A stretch of DNA of 64,000 nucleotides from Bradysia coprophila (GCF_014529535.1 NW_023503584.1:2267005-2331004), one strand, 5' to 3'; counted from the stretch's first letter, positions 40,301 through 52,453 are shown. Numbers and translations: made by a program. The notes: generated from the sequence alone by a model not told the origin.

Positions 40301-40609
40301 AAACATTTTTCTTATTTCAAATCTTGTACTGAGGGATTTTTTTTAAATGGTCCAGCCTCGGTCGGAGCTATTTTTTAGTGACTCTTTGTTAACATGAACA
40401 GATGGCCCTTTGCCACTATAGTCTAAAACCGCAATCTTTTAATTTAACTTCCACTAAAAGTCGAAAAAGTGTGTTTTTTGTCCGTGATTTACTGCCGCTA
40501 CAGGCTATGGACATACATGTGTGTGGGCTCAATGGATAGGTGACCAGAATGGCTGAAGGTCGGTGATAATTTTTTGTCGCTGAATGATGATGGCGCCGAT
40601 TATTACTTT
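37340..40609. other. Intergenic DNA, repeat fragments only
   Basis: No exon could be supported. Degraded pieces related to the TTAA MITE appear at about 38233-38320 and 38812-38900 (CTTTTACTTCATTAG, then GATAACAGATG or TTTAACAGATG). A relic of the 59174-60090 element lies at about 40129-40225, with GACGAAAAGTGTAT and CAAACGGTAAAACGTT. A further MITE left half lies at 40230-40340. Confidence 0.45.
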
Positions 40610-41200
40610 CATTTTAGCGCATTTTGTACAGCTACGAGTTTGGCTTCAGCTTTTGAGGCTCTCTCATTGGTCTCATTCGACATCTTTTTTTCCCTTTGGT
40701 TTTTTTCATTCATTTCTTAACCTGCTGCAGACGGCAAGCATATGACAGTCACTGGTCACCAGTATTATTATCGGGTCTATTACTTCCATTGATCAAAGTA
40801 TTTTTAGTCCGAAATGAAATGCAACTCCTTCGATTCTAGTTACAATATTTATTTGCTTCTATCTTACATCTACTGGATGCTATAACAGAATGAATCTTAA
40901 AACTAAGAGAACCTCCGTTCTAACATATATATACATAATACACAATAATCATTCGCGCTTATATGTTCAAAGTTCACCTGCCGATTTACAAACTCAGTGC
41001 CAGATGGCTCTTCTATCAGTTATTTCACAAAGTATAACACTTTCATTCAAACATTCCCGAACGGTTTCGGAACCATAGTCCGTTGATTTCAAATCTTGTA
41101 CTTCAATTTTTTAAATATGTATTTTACTATATAAAAGACCATATTACCCAGGGCTTGTCATTATTTCTGTCGTCGTTGTCGATAACAGATGATTGAATAT
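40610..41200. repeat. Segmental duplication copy A with interrupted TTAA MITE
   Basis: Sequence around GAGTTTGGCTTCAGCTTTTG is followed by a piggyBac-like MITE (from 40731 after TTAA 40727-40730) and recurs at 41243-41528. In this copy the MITE is split by about 265 bp of unrelated DNA (40811-41075) flanked by TAGTCC on both sides (40805-40810 and 41076-41081). That insertion is unclassified. Confidence 0.65.
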
Positions 41201-41242
41201 GAAAATGCATCCGACTTTTCGGCAAACATAAAGCTGAACCTT

Positions 41243-41528
41243 CATTTCAGCTCTGTTAATTTGGACAGCTTCGAGTTTGGCTTCAGCTTTTGAGGCTCTA
41301 TCGTTCGACATTTTTTCCCTTTGGTTTTTTATTCATTCCTTAACCTGTTACAGACGGCAAGAGTATGACCAGTGTTATTATTGCATCTATTACTTCCATT
41401 GATCAAAGTATTTTTAGTCAGTCGTTTTCAAATCTTGTACTTCAATTTTTTTAAGATGTATTTTACATAAAGGACCATATTATCCAGAGCTTGTCATTAT
41501 TTTTGTCGTCGTTATCGATAACAGATGA
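41243..41528. repeat. Segmental duplication copy B with TTAA MITE
   Basis: The second copy of the unit at 40610. TTAA at 41340-41343 is followed by CCTGTTACAGACGGCAAG and the usual MITE landmarks through GATAACAGATG. The MITE here is not split. Confidence 0.65.
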
Positions 41529-41961
41529 ATAGAATAGTTGATATATCTTTCTCAAGAAACGTAGCATTTGTTAGCCAAATTTTCTACTGTGAAATGTTAA
41601 CACGAGAACATAACACCATCATGTACTATTCAGCATTTTCTATAGTGATCAGATAGAAATCTCTGATAAGATAAAACCATTTTTTTTCCGAAGACCCACC
41701 GTCTTATACACAGGTCTGACGTAGAAACGACTTACTGATTTACATTCGTACATGGAACAACATTCAAGATTGTGTATGTAACATGAAGGGGAATTTAGTT
41801 TCAACAAACACATACACCGCAAAACAAAATTTTCTTTTAAAATCCAGAATATCACATCGTTGAAATTAGTCGAACGAAATCGGCCGGTGTACGATCATTG
41901 ATATCGTGTTTTACTTAAAGTCTTTACATTTACGCATTTTCTTGGATTAAAAACTTAAGCA

Positions 41962-44900
41962 ATGGCTTCGAGAGTACCAAATCTTGTGTTTAATAATGGC
42001 AGAAAGATGCCTATCATTGGACTCGGAACCTGGAATGTACGTACATTGAAAACGAAAATATCCAAAAGATTCCAACATTTTTATCGTATAGAAATATCAC
42101 GAAATTCAGCAAATGTATATTTCGTCTATTTGTTGTTGTGTGTTGTGTTTAGTAGTGGGAGCTGAAGTTTGTTAAACGTGTTACATGCCTCACTAAATTA
42201 TGTTTAGAAAAATTTCGAACAGTTGAGCTGTTCAGCCGATGATTTTATAATTATCACAATCAAAAAACGTCTCTAAACAACAACAGCTTAGAATCAGGAA
42301 ATGCAGCACTAGTTCGTAAAGAACAGAACACTCATTGTTATGCGAACTAGAGTTAATTTCAACCGGTAAATGTCCACTAACCGACATTTGACCTTGATTT
42401 TTCTAGTTGAAATAAGAAATGGTGATCTGAGTTATCTGTATTCTACGAAGATGATAACGCGAATACTTCAACAATTTACGTAATAATTTTGTTGAAGATT
42501 ATTGAATAAGCTTGTTAGTAACATGCTTTGAATGGATGAAAGATAGCGTTCCTGATAGCGTCATTAACTACTGTTCACAGATGACAAGAGTGTATCACCA
42601 GTATAAACACCGTGTCTGATTATATTCTTTGATATTAATATTTTTTCAAAACTAATCGGAAATCTTTTACTTCATTAGTTTCAACGTTAATTTGAACTTC
42701 ATTAGTTTCAACGTTAATTTGAATAGCTAGAGATGAAGTCTGATGCTTAATGTCGGCAGCAAAAAGACAAATTAGCGAAATATGTGTAAAAGCAAATGAA
42801 GTAACAGATTTTGTATCGAACATTAGGCGGTTCTTTCAACAAATAAAGTACAGATTTAATCATTATATCGCGGCACAATTGTCACATCGCTTTTCATATA
42901 TATGCGGTATGATTAGCCGTATTGGCATTGAGCACGGCAGAGTAAAATAAACCAGGCAGTAGCGGTTCATTTTCGAAACGTCAAATAGGGGACCTAATAC
43001 ACTGTATGAAAATGAACTCAAATGAACACTGACATAAATTGAAACATTTTATTCGCAAAAAATATAGGGCTACTAGATTATTCAGGTCCCAAGTCAAATC
43101 AGCGCTCCTGCCTGGTTAACTTTACTCTGTCGTGCATTGAGAAAATGATATTTTGTTGACACTTGGTGGAATTGTTGGTAGAATTTCCTATTTTCTTCAC
43201 TCGGTTAACAAATAACTATTGCTGGAAACAAATATTTACTGTCTTGGATGATAAATAAATACAACCTTTCGCTGTTGTCTTCAATTTCTTATTTGCCCCT
43301 ATTAAGCTACAAAAAGCTTTGACAAGGAATGGGATTTATTTGAACTTAAATGAAAAGTGTGCTAGGAAATGTCCAGCTGTGACTCAGAAGCTCCCCAAAG
43401 CTTACCAAAAAGAATCCCGTTTTTATACCCGTCTCTTTATGTTTACCTTAAAATCCTTTTCTTTCAAAATAGTCTCCACCAGGAGAAGTCGCCAGGGCTG
43501 TTGGTGATGCAATTGATATCGGCTATCGTCATATCGATGGAGCTCACCTTTACCTAAATGAACACGAAGTCGGCCAAGGTCTAAACAGCAAAATCCAGGA
43601 AGGAGTTGTTAAACGGTGAATTCCCAACCAAGAGACTCAAGTCTAATTATAAATCTAACAAAATATTGTTCACAGCGAGGATATGTTCATCACATCGAAA
43701 CTATGGAACAGTTCTCACGATACTGCTTACGTGCGAGCTGCTATTGATCGAACTCTTAAAGACCTGAACACTCCGTATCTTGACCTGTATCTGATTCACT
43801 GGCCGATGGCATATCAGCCCGGAGGTGATCCATTCCCGAAAGACGACAAAGGTGACATCATTTATTCGTTTGTGGATTTCGTTGACACGTGGAAGGAAAT
43901 GGAGAAGGCCGTTGATGAAGGTCTCATAAAAAGTATTGGTGTGTCAAATTTCAACAAGAGACAATTGGAAAAACTGGTGGCAAACTGTCGCATTAAGCCA
44001 GTCATTAACCAAGTATTTACTTGATATTCGCACAGAAATGTTTTTCGTATCTAACAACCCGCTAAATTTTAGTTTGAGTGCCACCCGTATCTAACGCAGA
44101 AAAGACTGAGCGAATTCTGTAAGTCAATTGACGTTGCAGTCACAGCATACGCTCCATTAGGATCACCAACTCGACCATGGGTAAGAGTTACTTTAGAGAA
44201 TCATTCATTTTGTCCATTGTAACGCAAGCTTCGTTAAAATATCATTTCCGCCGTCATTGTTGGTAAAGTAAATAGGCACAAGTGTAAGAAAGTCCTATTG
44301 TGGCATCTACTATAAGAAATAAGTGGAGCCGAAACAGGAACTCCATTCCAAGAAAAATCCAAAGAAGGGGAAACTTCGCATCACACAGATTGTGATGTGG
44401 TTGGAGAATTACCCTAGAACTATGCTAACTTAACCAACATCTTCATCATCAGGATCGGACTGGTTCAAAAAAGCCGTTTGGGCGTTGTATCGAAAAATTT
44501 GTAAAAAAAAGTCCCGTCATTGCCCTTAATAAAAATAAAAAGCTCTTCGAATGACCTTGGGCCAGTCCAAGCCTGTTCATCATCAAAGTTACTGACCTTG
44601 ACCCTTTGATAATCCTTTAATTCACTGGTTTTAACATTCATTTTGTAAAATAACACATGTCCCGTCTCTAATTTTACAATGTTTTAGGTGACGAGTGATG
44701 ATCCAGTCCTTCTCGAAGATCCAAAGGTAAATCATTTCTATTGTCATTGCATTCTCCTGCACGGCAATCAAGTTAAATTTTTTTAAATTTAATTGTAGAT
44801 TCTAAGTCTGTCAACGAAGTACAACAAAACTGCTGCCCAGGTTCTAATTCGCTACCAAATTCAGAGAGGTACGGAATATTTAGGATTTCAACCTAGCATT

Positions 44901-45241
44901 TTACCAAGGCTGTATACTGTCGGACCCCAAAGTTTACAGTCTTGCGTTTCTACGACCCAATTGTTTGAAATTTGTTTTTTTCTTTTCGCTGCAGGACACA
45001 GTGTGATTCCAAAATCCGTAACAAAAGGCCGAATTCAATCGAACTTCGAAGTGTTCGATTTTGAACTAACCAGTGACGATATGGCACTAATCGACACCTT
45101 CGATTGTAATGGACGTGCTTGTCCACAGGCTGAGTATGTGTCTTCTTCGGTTAGTATTGCTATCCGGTACTGATCTTCTCTTTATTGTTTACTCACAGAG
45201 GTCGCAATCACCCCGAATGGCCATTCAACGACGAATATTAA
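41962..45241 (+). CDS. Aldo-keto reductase (AKR1-like)
   Basis: NADPH-dependent cytosolic reductase of carbonyl compounds; the substrate cannot be told from sequence. Eight exons: 41962-42036, 43473-43615, 43676-44012, 44073-44180, 44688-44726, 44799-44868, 44995-45133 and 45199-45241, giving 317 residues, the usual family length. The ATG at 41962 starts the strand-1 motif [10 protein letters not shown]. The catalytic tetrad is present: D47 and Y52 in [14 protein letters not shown]81 in FITSKLW and H114 in LYLIHWP. Other family marks are [21 protein letters not shown] and the cofactor loop [16 protein letters not shown]. The common DTA beside the catalytic Asp reads DGA here. All introns are GT..AG; the first is long (1436 bases) and holds a hAT-like MITE. 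The C-terminus, WPFNDEY, is typical. It converges on the SMYD4-like gene, with 175 bases between stop codons. Confidence 0.92.
42667..42723. repeat. Short direct tandem repeat in reductase intron 1
   Basis: Two adjacent copies of a unit of about 28 bases containing ACTTCATTAGTTTCAACG and TTAATTTGAA. It is part of a region resembling old TTAA MITE sequence. Confidence 0.6.
42933..43134. mobile_element. hAT-like MITE in reductase intron 1
   Basis: Inverted ends CACGGCAGAGTAAA and TTTACTCTGTCGTG (two or fewer mismatches), with CCAGGCAGTAGCG and CGCTCCTGCCTGG just inside. It is flanked by CATTGAG on both sides (42926-42932 and 43135-43141), a 7-bp duplication that may be an eroded 8-bp one. 202 bp, non-coding. 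Confidence 0.7.
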
Positions 45242-45314
45242 TGTTGCGGAAAATCGTTCCGTTGCAATCACTATACCGATGTACCAAAATTGATAGACTA
45301 GGATGTGCATTTGA

Positions 45315-45328
45315 AATAAAATTTTATT
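45315..45328. terminator. Shared palindromic poly(A) signal for two convergent genes
   Basis: AATAAAATTTTATT is a perfect palindrome, so it reads AATAAA on both strands. It lies about 74 bases after the reductase stop (plus) and about 89 bases after the SMYD4-like stop (minus). It is therefore well placed to end both transcripts. Confidence 0.65.
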
Positions 45329-45416
45329 TTTTTGTTAAAATTGTGACTTTGGATTTTGTGAAAATATTTTTCGGTTCAACGAACCAGGAACTTGGGAAAT
45401 CTTAGCTAAACCTGAC

Positions 45417-47500
45417 TTACGGTATGACGAGTTTCGGCTTAATTACAATCGATATGCATTGCAGGATACTTTCCTGCAGAACTACAATCTCTGCCGATGG
45501 AAAAGCTCTGTCGTGATGCTTTTGTACTGTTTCGCAATAATCTCTGAAGCGCTTCTTCGCTAGATTGCCATCCAATTTCGGAAGTTCGTCCTTTCCCTTT
45601 CTTGCTGCTTTGTAAATCGATCTGTCTACTGTTTTAAGTCGATGAAAAACTGGATAGTCACTTGTACATGCAACACAATCGCAAAGGAAACCGTAATTGT
45701 CGAGTAACGTTAGTTGACGGTCTGCTTTCGGTTGGATGAAAAAAGTGTTTCTGGAAATTAAATTAATTTAGATTCTGATTTCAACAGTAAAAACCAAGCC
45801 TCTCACTTATAGCAGTCGAAAAGTTGTTCTCCCTTTCGTATGGGTCGTTCCACCAACAACATCATTTTATCTTCCACATAAATGCGATTCACATTCGGTG
45901 CACATCCATGGTTCACCAGTGAAATGAATGGATAGCATCCAATGCCGATCATTTGCGGAACCTGATCATACTTTCGCAATGACCAGCCGCATATGCCATG
46001 GAAATTGGAATCTCCGATTTGCAAAATTCGCAAAATAAATTTCCGGATGAAAGCTTCGTGCGAATCCCACATAGCAGACAATGCTGGATGAACTTTAAAC
46101 AGTTTCTCTGGCGAGTCATTTCTGTAGTCTTTGTCGTTACGTGCAAGACACAGCAATGAAATCAGATAATTTTTACCATTTGCTCGATTATCGGGATCCG
46201 AGAAGTCAAAGTCATAGACTGAATGGGATTCACTTTCGATTTCGTTGAAAATTTGTTCCAAATTCGATATTGATCCGTCAGAAATCGACAGAGCCCGGAA
46301 AAATGTTATCATTGCCATTTGCATGACTCCAGACTTGTGCAGCAAGTCGACAATGGGACACTCGTAGTTGTGATATTCGTTCAGTGCGTTTTTTAGGCAT
46401 TGGTCCGAGCAGTACATAGCTAAAAAATGGGTTAAATAAATCGAATTACTTTCAAGTAGAGACTCTAAATGGAGAACTAAAGTGAAACCAACAGTAGTAA
46501 AGAGGGTGGTATCGAGCCCAGTTAAGTTAACTGGTTTCTTCCTGGTTGACTGGACTTTTACGTGTAAATTTTGACAAACCACCAATCGAGATCAGTTGAA
46601 TAAGTGGTCTTTTTCCTCTCTTTTTCCGCTCTGTTAATACTCTATAGAAAGAAACGTTCCACCAAATGAAACCTTTCAACGGGCTTTTTTCTTAATTCTG
46701 AATTGAACCGAACCATTTTCCACAGTTTTAGGAGCTTTCCATAAATGACGTACACTGTTTTAGAGTTCTTTAGACCCCCTCACCACTAAAAGTGAACGTC
46801 ATTAATGAACAGACCCTCACCTACATTATATAAAATACATAAAGAGCGTGAATGTAAATGACTTACTTAACGCACACGTTGGACACGGGAGCAGATCTAA
46901 TAAATTGCTTCTCAAGCAGTATGCACACCTCTGATATTTGTTCGTTCCATCGCATCCATCGTAACGACTATCGGTTTTAATTATCTTAAAATGTGGCCGT
47001 TCGATCGCAACAATATCGCCGACTTTCAAATCTCTATTGGACACGATATATCGTCCAAATTTCTCGCTACTCCTCAATTCAAGACTATTCGAAACGAACG
47101 GCAATTTTGTGTTGACCTCATTGGACAGCTTAATAAACTCAAATGGATTCTCATCGAGTTTTACTTCCGTTCCACTTTCAATTTGCGATTTGCATTTCTC
47201 AGTTCGCTTGTCTAAAATGTGATAGTTCTTTTCAGGATAGCCATTGAGGCGTGCTAGTTCGATATTGTGTAAACTCTTTCCGAACAATTTCATTTCATAA
47301 TACACTGCCGATCTGTTTGCATAGGCAAGACCAAGTGCTTCACTCGCTCGTTCAGCAAAACTTAAACTTTCGTTGTACTTAAGCAACGCATCGAAAAAAC
47401 TCTTTTCGAGAAAGAATTTATTTCCTTCGTTTCTCGTTTTTTCAGCTCTTTCATATGACTTGACCGTATCATTTTTGTCTGCTTGCATTTTGTTCATCAT
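45417..47500 (-). CDS. SMYD4-like protein (TPR, MYND and split SET domains)
   Basis: Predicted lysine methyltransferase-family protein. Three exons on the minus strand: 47500-46867, 46419-45807 and 45750-45417, giving 526 residues, with GT..AG introns of 447 and 56 bases. Residues about 20-100 form TPR-like helices (RNEGNKFFLEKSFFDALLKY, LAYANRSAVYYEMKLFGKS), as in SMYD4. The SET domain begins with FGRYIVSNRDLKVGDIV, is split by a MYND zinc finger (C192, C195, C206, C209, C215, C219 and a following HNYEC), and resumes with NHGCAPNV and GEQLFDCY. A post-SET cluster, CDCVAC, follows. The usual NHSC motif reads NHGC. The ATG at 47500 is immediately followed by another; an ORF just upstream could not be spliced in frame. 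Human SMYD4 is longer (about 800 residues), with an extra C-terminal repeat region lacking here. Confidence 0.85.
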
Positions 47501-49156
47501 ACAATTGCCGCTAAAAATAACTTAAATTCTCTAAATAATAGTTTATCATTTATTCGTCACTCCTCACATTTCCCACATGATCAAAAATAAGTTTTGGTTG
47601 AGGAAAATACAAAAATGCGCAAAAAAAAACAAATCGTTGATTCCTCTTGTACACTTCTTCGCTTTGGAGTGATTCAGTCATTAAGCACCGTTGTAAGATT
47701 GCAATTAGCCGTACCAGACCTTTAAAGTTAATTAACACAGTTTCTCCTCAAACGCACAACACAATTTATTTATTTGCAGAGTCGAGAGCCCTTTTCTCAA
47801 ATAACTGTTCCGAATAATGGTATATTGACGACGCCCGCATTAAAACTGGTAGTTAAATGAAGAAAATGTGTAAGAAAAGCAGAAATTTCTGAAATATTCG
47901 TGTGCCATCGGAAAACAGAATAGAATTTTCACAGATGTGTGTTGATAAATAATACATGATTGTTAGTCATAACTCATATGCGAACATCAGTTAAAATATG
48001 CGTTTTGTTCAGTGGAAACTTTAGACGTTGACTTTTCACAGACGGTAAACGTGTTACACGGTGTTACAACGGTGTATGTATAGTATTATATTACGTCACT
48101 AAGGACAGAAAAGGTATTTTTTGGACCCAGGTGGTAAATACGATGATGTGGCTAGGGCAGAGGATGTTTTTTTCACCACTGTGGTCAAAAAATACACCTT
48201 TTTGGTCCGAACATAAGTTGACATAATTGATACGAAAAAGTGGGAAGAAAAATGGAAAAAGTATTTTCGAATTTGGTTCTATGTCTGGTAAGAGAATGTA
48301 ACGTTTTTGGTCCGCCTGAAATAACTTTTTAATGGGTCGGGGTCGAAACAGGGGTTTTTCTGAAATTTTCTTGCCTTTTCGACCTGAGAAGTAAAATAAT
48401 GTATTTCGAAGCATTTTCAAATGTAGCCCTCAATTGATTCGGGCTACAAACGCCGACTATTTTTTGTTGAGACATGTTGGAAGAGATGACAATGACACAT
48501 TAACTGGCCACAAGCAAACAATTCTTTTACTCATTAATCTCTATAAATTTGGCTTGGGAAACTATTGACTTACTACTGCATTTCAATCGTCGAGTGTAAT
48601 ACAACATTTACTTCAATTGTTGTAGAATGGATGTGACTGCCTTTTTGTTTCCAAATTGATGTATAACCATGTTATAGACAGTGCGCTGTTTATAACTCAA
48701 CCTGTTTCGGACAGCTATCATCTGTTATCGACAACTATTTCAGGAATAAACGACAAGCTCTGACTGATGCGGACTTATATGTCAAAACACATGATTAAAA
48801 AACTGAACTAAAAGATTTTAATCAGTCTCTTGCTGAGACACTTAGATCAAATGAAGTAATAGATACGACAGTAAACATACTGATATCCTTGTCGTCAATA
48901 AAAGATTCAAATAGATTTGAATTTCCAATCCTTTTTTTCGTAAACAGTAACAACCTGACAGAGACACATATCAAATGAAATGGGAAATAATTTTTCCTGT
49001 GTGTATAGAGATGAATTTCGTGGATGAAAACATTTCTGTAGTGTCTAAGATGTTGTGAAATGTGTTCAATCTACGGAATTCATTCCGATAAGTTTAATTT
49101 CAAAATAAATACAATTTGTGACAATCCTCTCGTCTCTCGCACCATCTTATTCAAAT
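47501..49156. other. Intergenic DNA between SMYD4-like and P450 genes
   Basis: The SMYD4-like promoter should be near the left end. No further exon found; a 109-codon minus frame at 48091-48420 shows no domain. A fragment of the TTAA MITE sits at 48701-48760 after TCAA (CCTGTTTCGGACAGC, then ATCTGTTATCGACAAC). Confidence 0.4.
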
Positions 49157-50911
49157 TTACGAAACAACTCGCGGTGTCAGCCTAAGATTGAACGGTTTCA
49201 ATGGAGTGTGAATAAATTGATGTGGGTCAATATCAAGCTCCACATTCTCCAAACTCTTATCGACCAGTTCGACATTGAATTTAGCCAGCACAGTTGCCAT
49301 ACCGATTTTCGTAGTTACTTTAGCTAGTCTCATCCCGATACAGTTGCGAGGTCTTATAAAATGAAATCGTTTATGACTGACTCAACCATCCATACAAAAC
49401 ATTTTAAAACTTACCCATCACCAAACGGCAAGTAATAGCAACCCTTCGTTTCGCTCGTTGATCCCGTAGACGAGTCTAAGAATCTTTCCGGTCTATATTC
49501 CAAAGGATTATCGTAAATATCTGGATTGCGTTGAATGCCCAACACTGGTATCATCATTTCAGTTCCTTTCGGAACGACCAAATTAGTGTCGGGTACTCTG
49601 AAGTCTTCATTGGCCACTCGGAACAATAGTGGCACAATTGGATATTTTCTATGGAAATGTTTTGCGGTCAAACCATTGACTTCCATGTTGGCATAAATTA
49701 TTTCTACCTCAAAGCTTCATCAATACAACATTCTAAGTACTTCAGTTCATGAACCATTTCGTAGGTGAAACCCTTATTGCCATGGGCGGCGAGGACTCTA
49801 TCAATCTCTTCTTGAATTTTTCGTTGAACTCGTGGATTCCTGGCCAATTCGAAGATGCAGAAAGACAGGGTGGAGCTTGACGTCTCAAAACCTGAAGTGG
49901 TTTAAAATTTAAAAAAACGAAAATCATTTGCGATCTATTGAAATGGTTTTTACCAGCCACGAAAAACAGAAATGCATTAGCAAGCAATTCCTCATAAGTT
50001 AGTTTTTTCATCTCCCCACTCTGGCTGCCCGCTTCCTTCTCAGCCCATTTGGTTTCTCCCTTATCAGCTGACAGAAATCCTTGGTCTTTCAGTTGAATCA
50101 AAAGTTGCATGAAATCGTTCCGTTCATAGTTGTTCTGCGCCCTATAGTTTATGGTCTGTTTCACAACGCCATCGAAGAATTGTTCAACATCGTCGTGAGT
50201 GAACTTAAATTTAACAATTTTTCTTAGCAGTGGAAAGAAGATGGCAACGCTCGCTTGAAGTTTTTTCTTCCAATCCATTTCAAATAATTTGACACCCATC
50301 TTTCGGAAAATGTGATCCGGATCATTGATGCAATCATTGTCGATACCGAAAGCAACCGATGAGATAATGTTTGTGTTGAATCGTGCAAAGAGATCTCGGA
50401 ACTCGAACACATCGCTTCCATTGTTCACATTATCCACCAAATATTTATCAAGAACATTACCACAGTCGGTTATAATGGAAAACATTCCCTTCAATTTACC
50501 ACTGGTGAAAGTCGGTGACAGCTTGGTTCGGAGATCCCGCCATTTCTTTCCCGGTGTGTTAAATAAATTGTCTTGAATTGGATCGACATCCAAGTCAATG
50601 TTGCATGGTCGATCGTGAAAATTCGTAAAGTTTTTGATGAAGACGTGTTGCAGAAGCACTGGATCATTGACTAACATCACTGGCTTGTACAGAAAATAGA
50701 TTCCCACCAACTTATGCATCTTAGTCTTTACGTACAGGCTTTCCAGCACTTGACCGAAGGACATTTTCTGTTTTATCATCGGTTGAATGTCGCCGAATAT
50801 GAAATGTGGTTGCAATTGAGCGAAGCCGCGATTTTTCCAAAAGTTGTGCCGTCTCTGAGCTAAATAGTAGATCAGATAACAGCAGGTAATTATTACGATT
50901 ACGGCGAACAT
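49157..50911 (-). CDS. CYP6-like cytochrome P450 monooxygenase
   Basis: Membrane-anchored heme monooxygenase of the insect CYP3 clan, usually acting on xenobiotics or pheromone-like substrates. Four exons on the minus strand: 50911-49954, 49891-49708, 49648-49415 and 49352-49157, giving 523 residues, the normal length. Introns are 59-62 bases. An N-terminal hydrophobic anchor (residues 1-20, FAVIVIITCCYLIYYLA) is followed by the C-helix KWRDLRTKLSPTFTSGKLK. The I-helix oxygen-binding motif FFVAGFETSSST is split by intron 1. The ExxR motif (DEALRKYP) spans intron 2, then RPERF and the heme loop PFGDGPRNCIGMR with C463 as ligand, split by intron 3. All catalytic elements are intact. The start is the first in-frame ATG; the frame extends five codons upstream only via GTG. 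A TATA box lies about 65 bases upstream. Confidence 0.93.
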
Positions 50912-50974
50912 TTTCGATATTTTCACAACACTGGACCGAAGTGAACTACTTGTAGCTTCAACGAGAAGGTTTTG

Positions 50975-50982
50975 CTTTTATA
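50975..50982 (-). promoter_or_regulatory. TATA box of the P450 gene
   Basis: TATAAAAG read on the minus strand, 64 bases upstream of the P450 start codon. This allows a short leader of roughly 35 bases after a start site 30 bases downstream of the box. Confidence 0.55.
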
Positions 50983-50989
50983 TTTAACC

Positions 50990-51268
50990 GATTTTGCTCT
51001 TTTTACAAGTCACAGCGAACTCGGAATTTATTTTATCTAATCTGGTGGAGGTGAATAGACAATATTTTCTGATATTATAGTAAGGGGATTGTATAAAAAG
51101 CAGTGCTGTTCTTTCGGTTGTGGTATAGGAATTAGATGTAAAATCATTCCCCTTTTAAGAAAAGTATTTTCAACAGCAAATCTATTACTTCACCAGAATA
51201 ATAACATGTACAATTTGTAAGTTCAATAAATATGAACAACTGGCTAAACAAACCGCACTTGAGTAAAA
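50990..51268. other. Intergenic DNA, nothing recognised
   Basis: Upstream of the P450 gene. No exon or element ends seen, apart from a CTATTACTTCACC motif near 51184 akin to the dispersed GAAGTAA motif. Confidence 0.35.
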
Positions 51269-51272
51269 CTAA

Positions 51273-51437
51273 CCTGTTACATACGGCTATTCATCTGTTA
51301 TCGACAACGACGACAAAAATATAGTAAAATGTAAAAAAATGAAGTACAAGATTTGAATTCAACAGATTAAAAATACTTTGATCGATGGAAGTAATAAGAC
51401 CAGATAATAATACTGGTCAAATGCCGCCTGTAACAGG
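51273..51437. mobile_element. piggyBac-like MITE, complete short copy (reverse)
   Basis: 165 bp with good inverted ends CCTGTTACATACGGC and GCCGCCTGTAACAGG, between CTAA (51269-51272, probably mutated TTAA) and TTAA (51438-51441). Internal landmarks match the other copies, but the segment around the GACAAGCTCT block has been deleted. Confidence 0.8.
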
Positions 51438-51441
51438 TTAA

Positions 51442-52445
51442 TGTTTAAAAAAAACGGACAATAATTTCTTTGGTTATTGGCCTAGTAATATGAATGTTAC
51501 ATGGTTCGATTTTCGAATAATGACAATTTTCCCAAAACAACATTTTCCTTTCAGTGTCACTGCTATATTTTTGTCAAATCGTATTTTGGCTCGAACGCTT
51601 CGTTAATTGATAACAACGCGATTTTACAATAATGATGATTATGACTTTTGGTAAACATTACGAACGCCAGTAATGACACAAAAATGAGTCAATATAAGGA
51701 TGATTGGTATGTGATCTGAATATGAGTCCGTTGGAACGTGATTTGTATTACTATACCGAATTGATTAATCATTGTTAGAGGCATAATTTGGTCGATGTGT
51801 GTGAATTAAGAAAACATTTTCGATGAATTTGTCGATTTTAAATATGTACAAAAAAAATGACTTAAAAGTGATGACGAAAATGACGTCACAGTCGTGTAAC
51901 TTGTATAACTTGTACTCTAGTAAAACATTTAAACTACTAGTTAAAGAGAAGTGGATGGGAGAGTGGAAGAGGTAGAAATTATTGGTAGATTGTTGATTGA
52001 GTAAATATTATGCAGACTTTGTCTTCACCTAACTAAATTTATAGTTTCTCATATGGAAAGTTGATATTAAAAGATTCACGTGTTTCCATGTTTTTTTTTT
52101 TTTGCATTTATTGATATTCGTTAGTTCGATGAACCAATTAAAAATAGTTTCAGATAAATCATGTTGACACACTAATGTTTGCTGATGGTTTAACCCAATC
52201 TATAGAAACGAGAGACAACATAATGCTTTTCGATCGAAAGTTATTTTTAGTCGTTTAGCCGGTCTATAGTCAAAAGTTTTGTTTTTTTATCAACGGTTTT
52301 ATGGTGAATTATATCTGTTACCGAAAATGATTAAGAAAATAAGAGATAAGCTCTAGCTCTCTAATGGAGTCGACACATCGACATAACATCTTTCTATGAG
52401 CCTACGAAGAAGATAATTCGGAAGTTAATTTGTAATAATTGGTAT
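51442..52445. other. Intergenic DNA, nothing recognised
   Basis: AT-rich, with no exon or element termini that I could support. A TCTGTTACCGAAAATGATTAAG segment near 52310 (not a close match) may be a decayed TTAA MITE end. Confidence 0.35.
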
Positions 52446-52453
52446 ATACCACC

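Noticed and set aside
40811-41075. Solo LTR
   Set aside because: Length and a 5-6 bp flanking repeat would fit, but the ends lack the TG..CA of LTRs and nothing else supports it.
47550-47738. Possible extra N-terminal exon of the SMYD4-like gene
   Set aside because: I could not find a donor in the phase required by the acceptor-like TTTTTAG before 47500, and the ATG at 47500 is a reasonable start.
48091-48420. 109-codon minus frame upstream of the P450 region
   Set aside because: No recognisable domain, biased composition and no splice partners.
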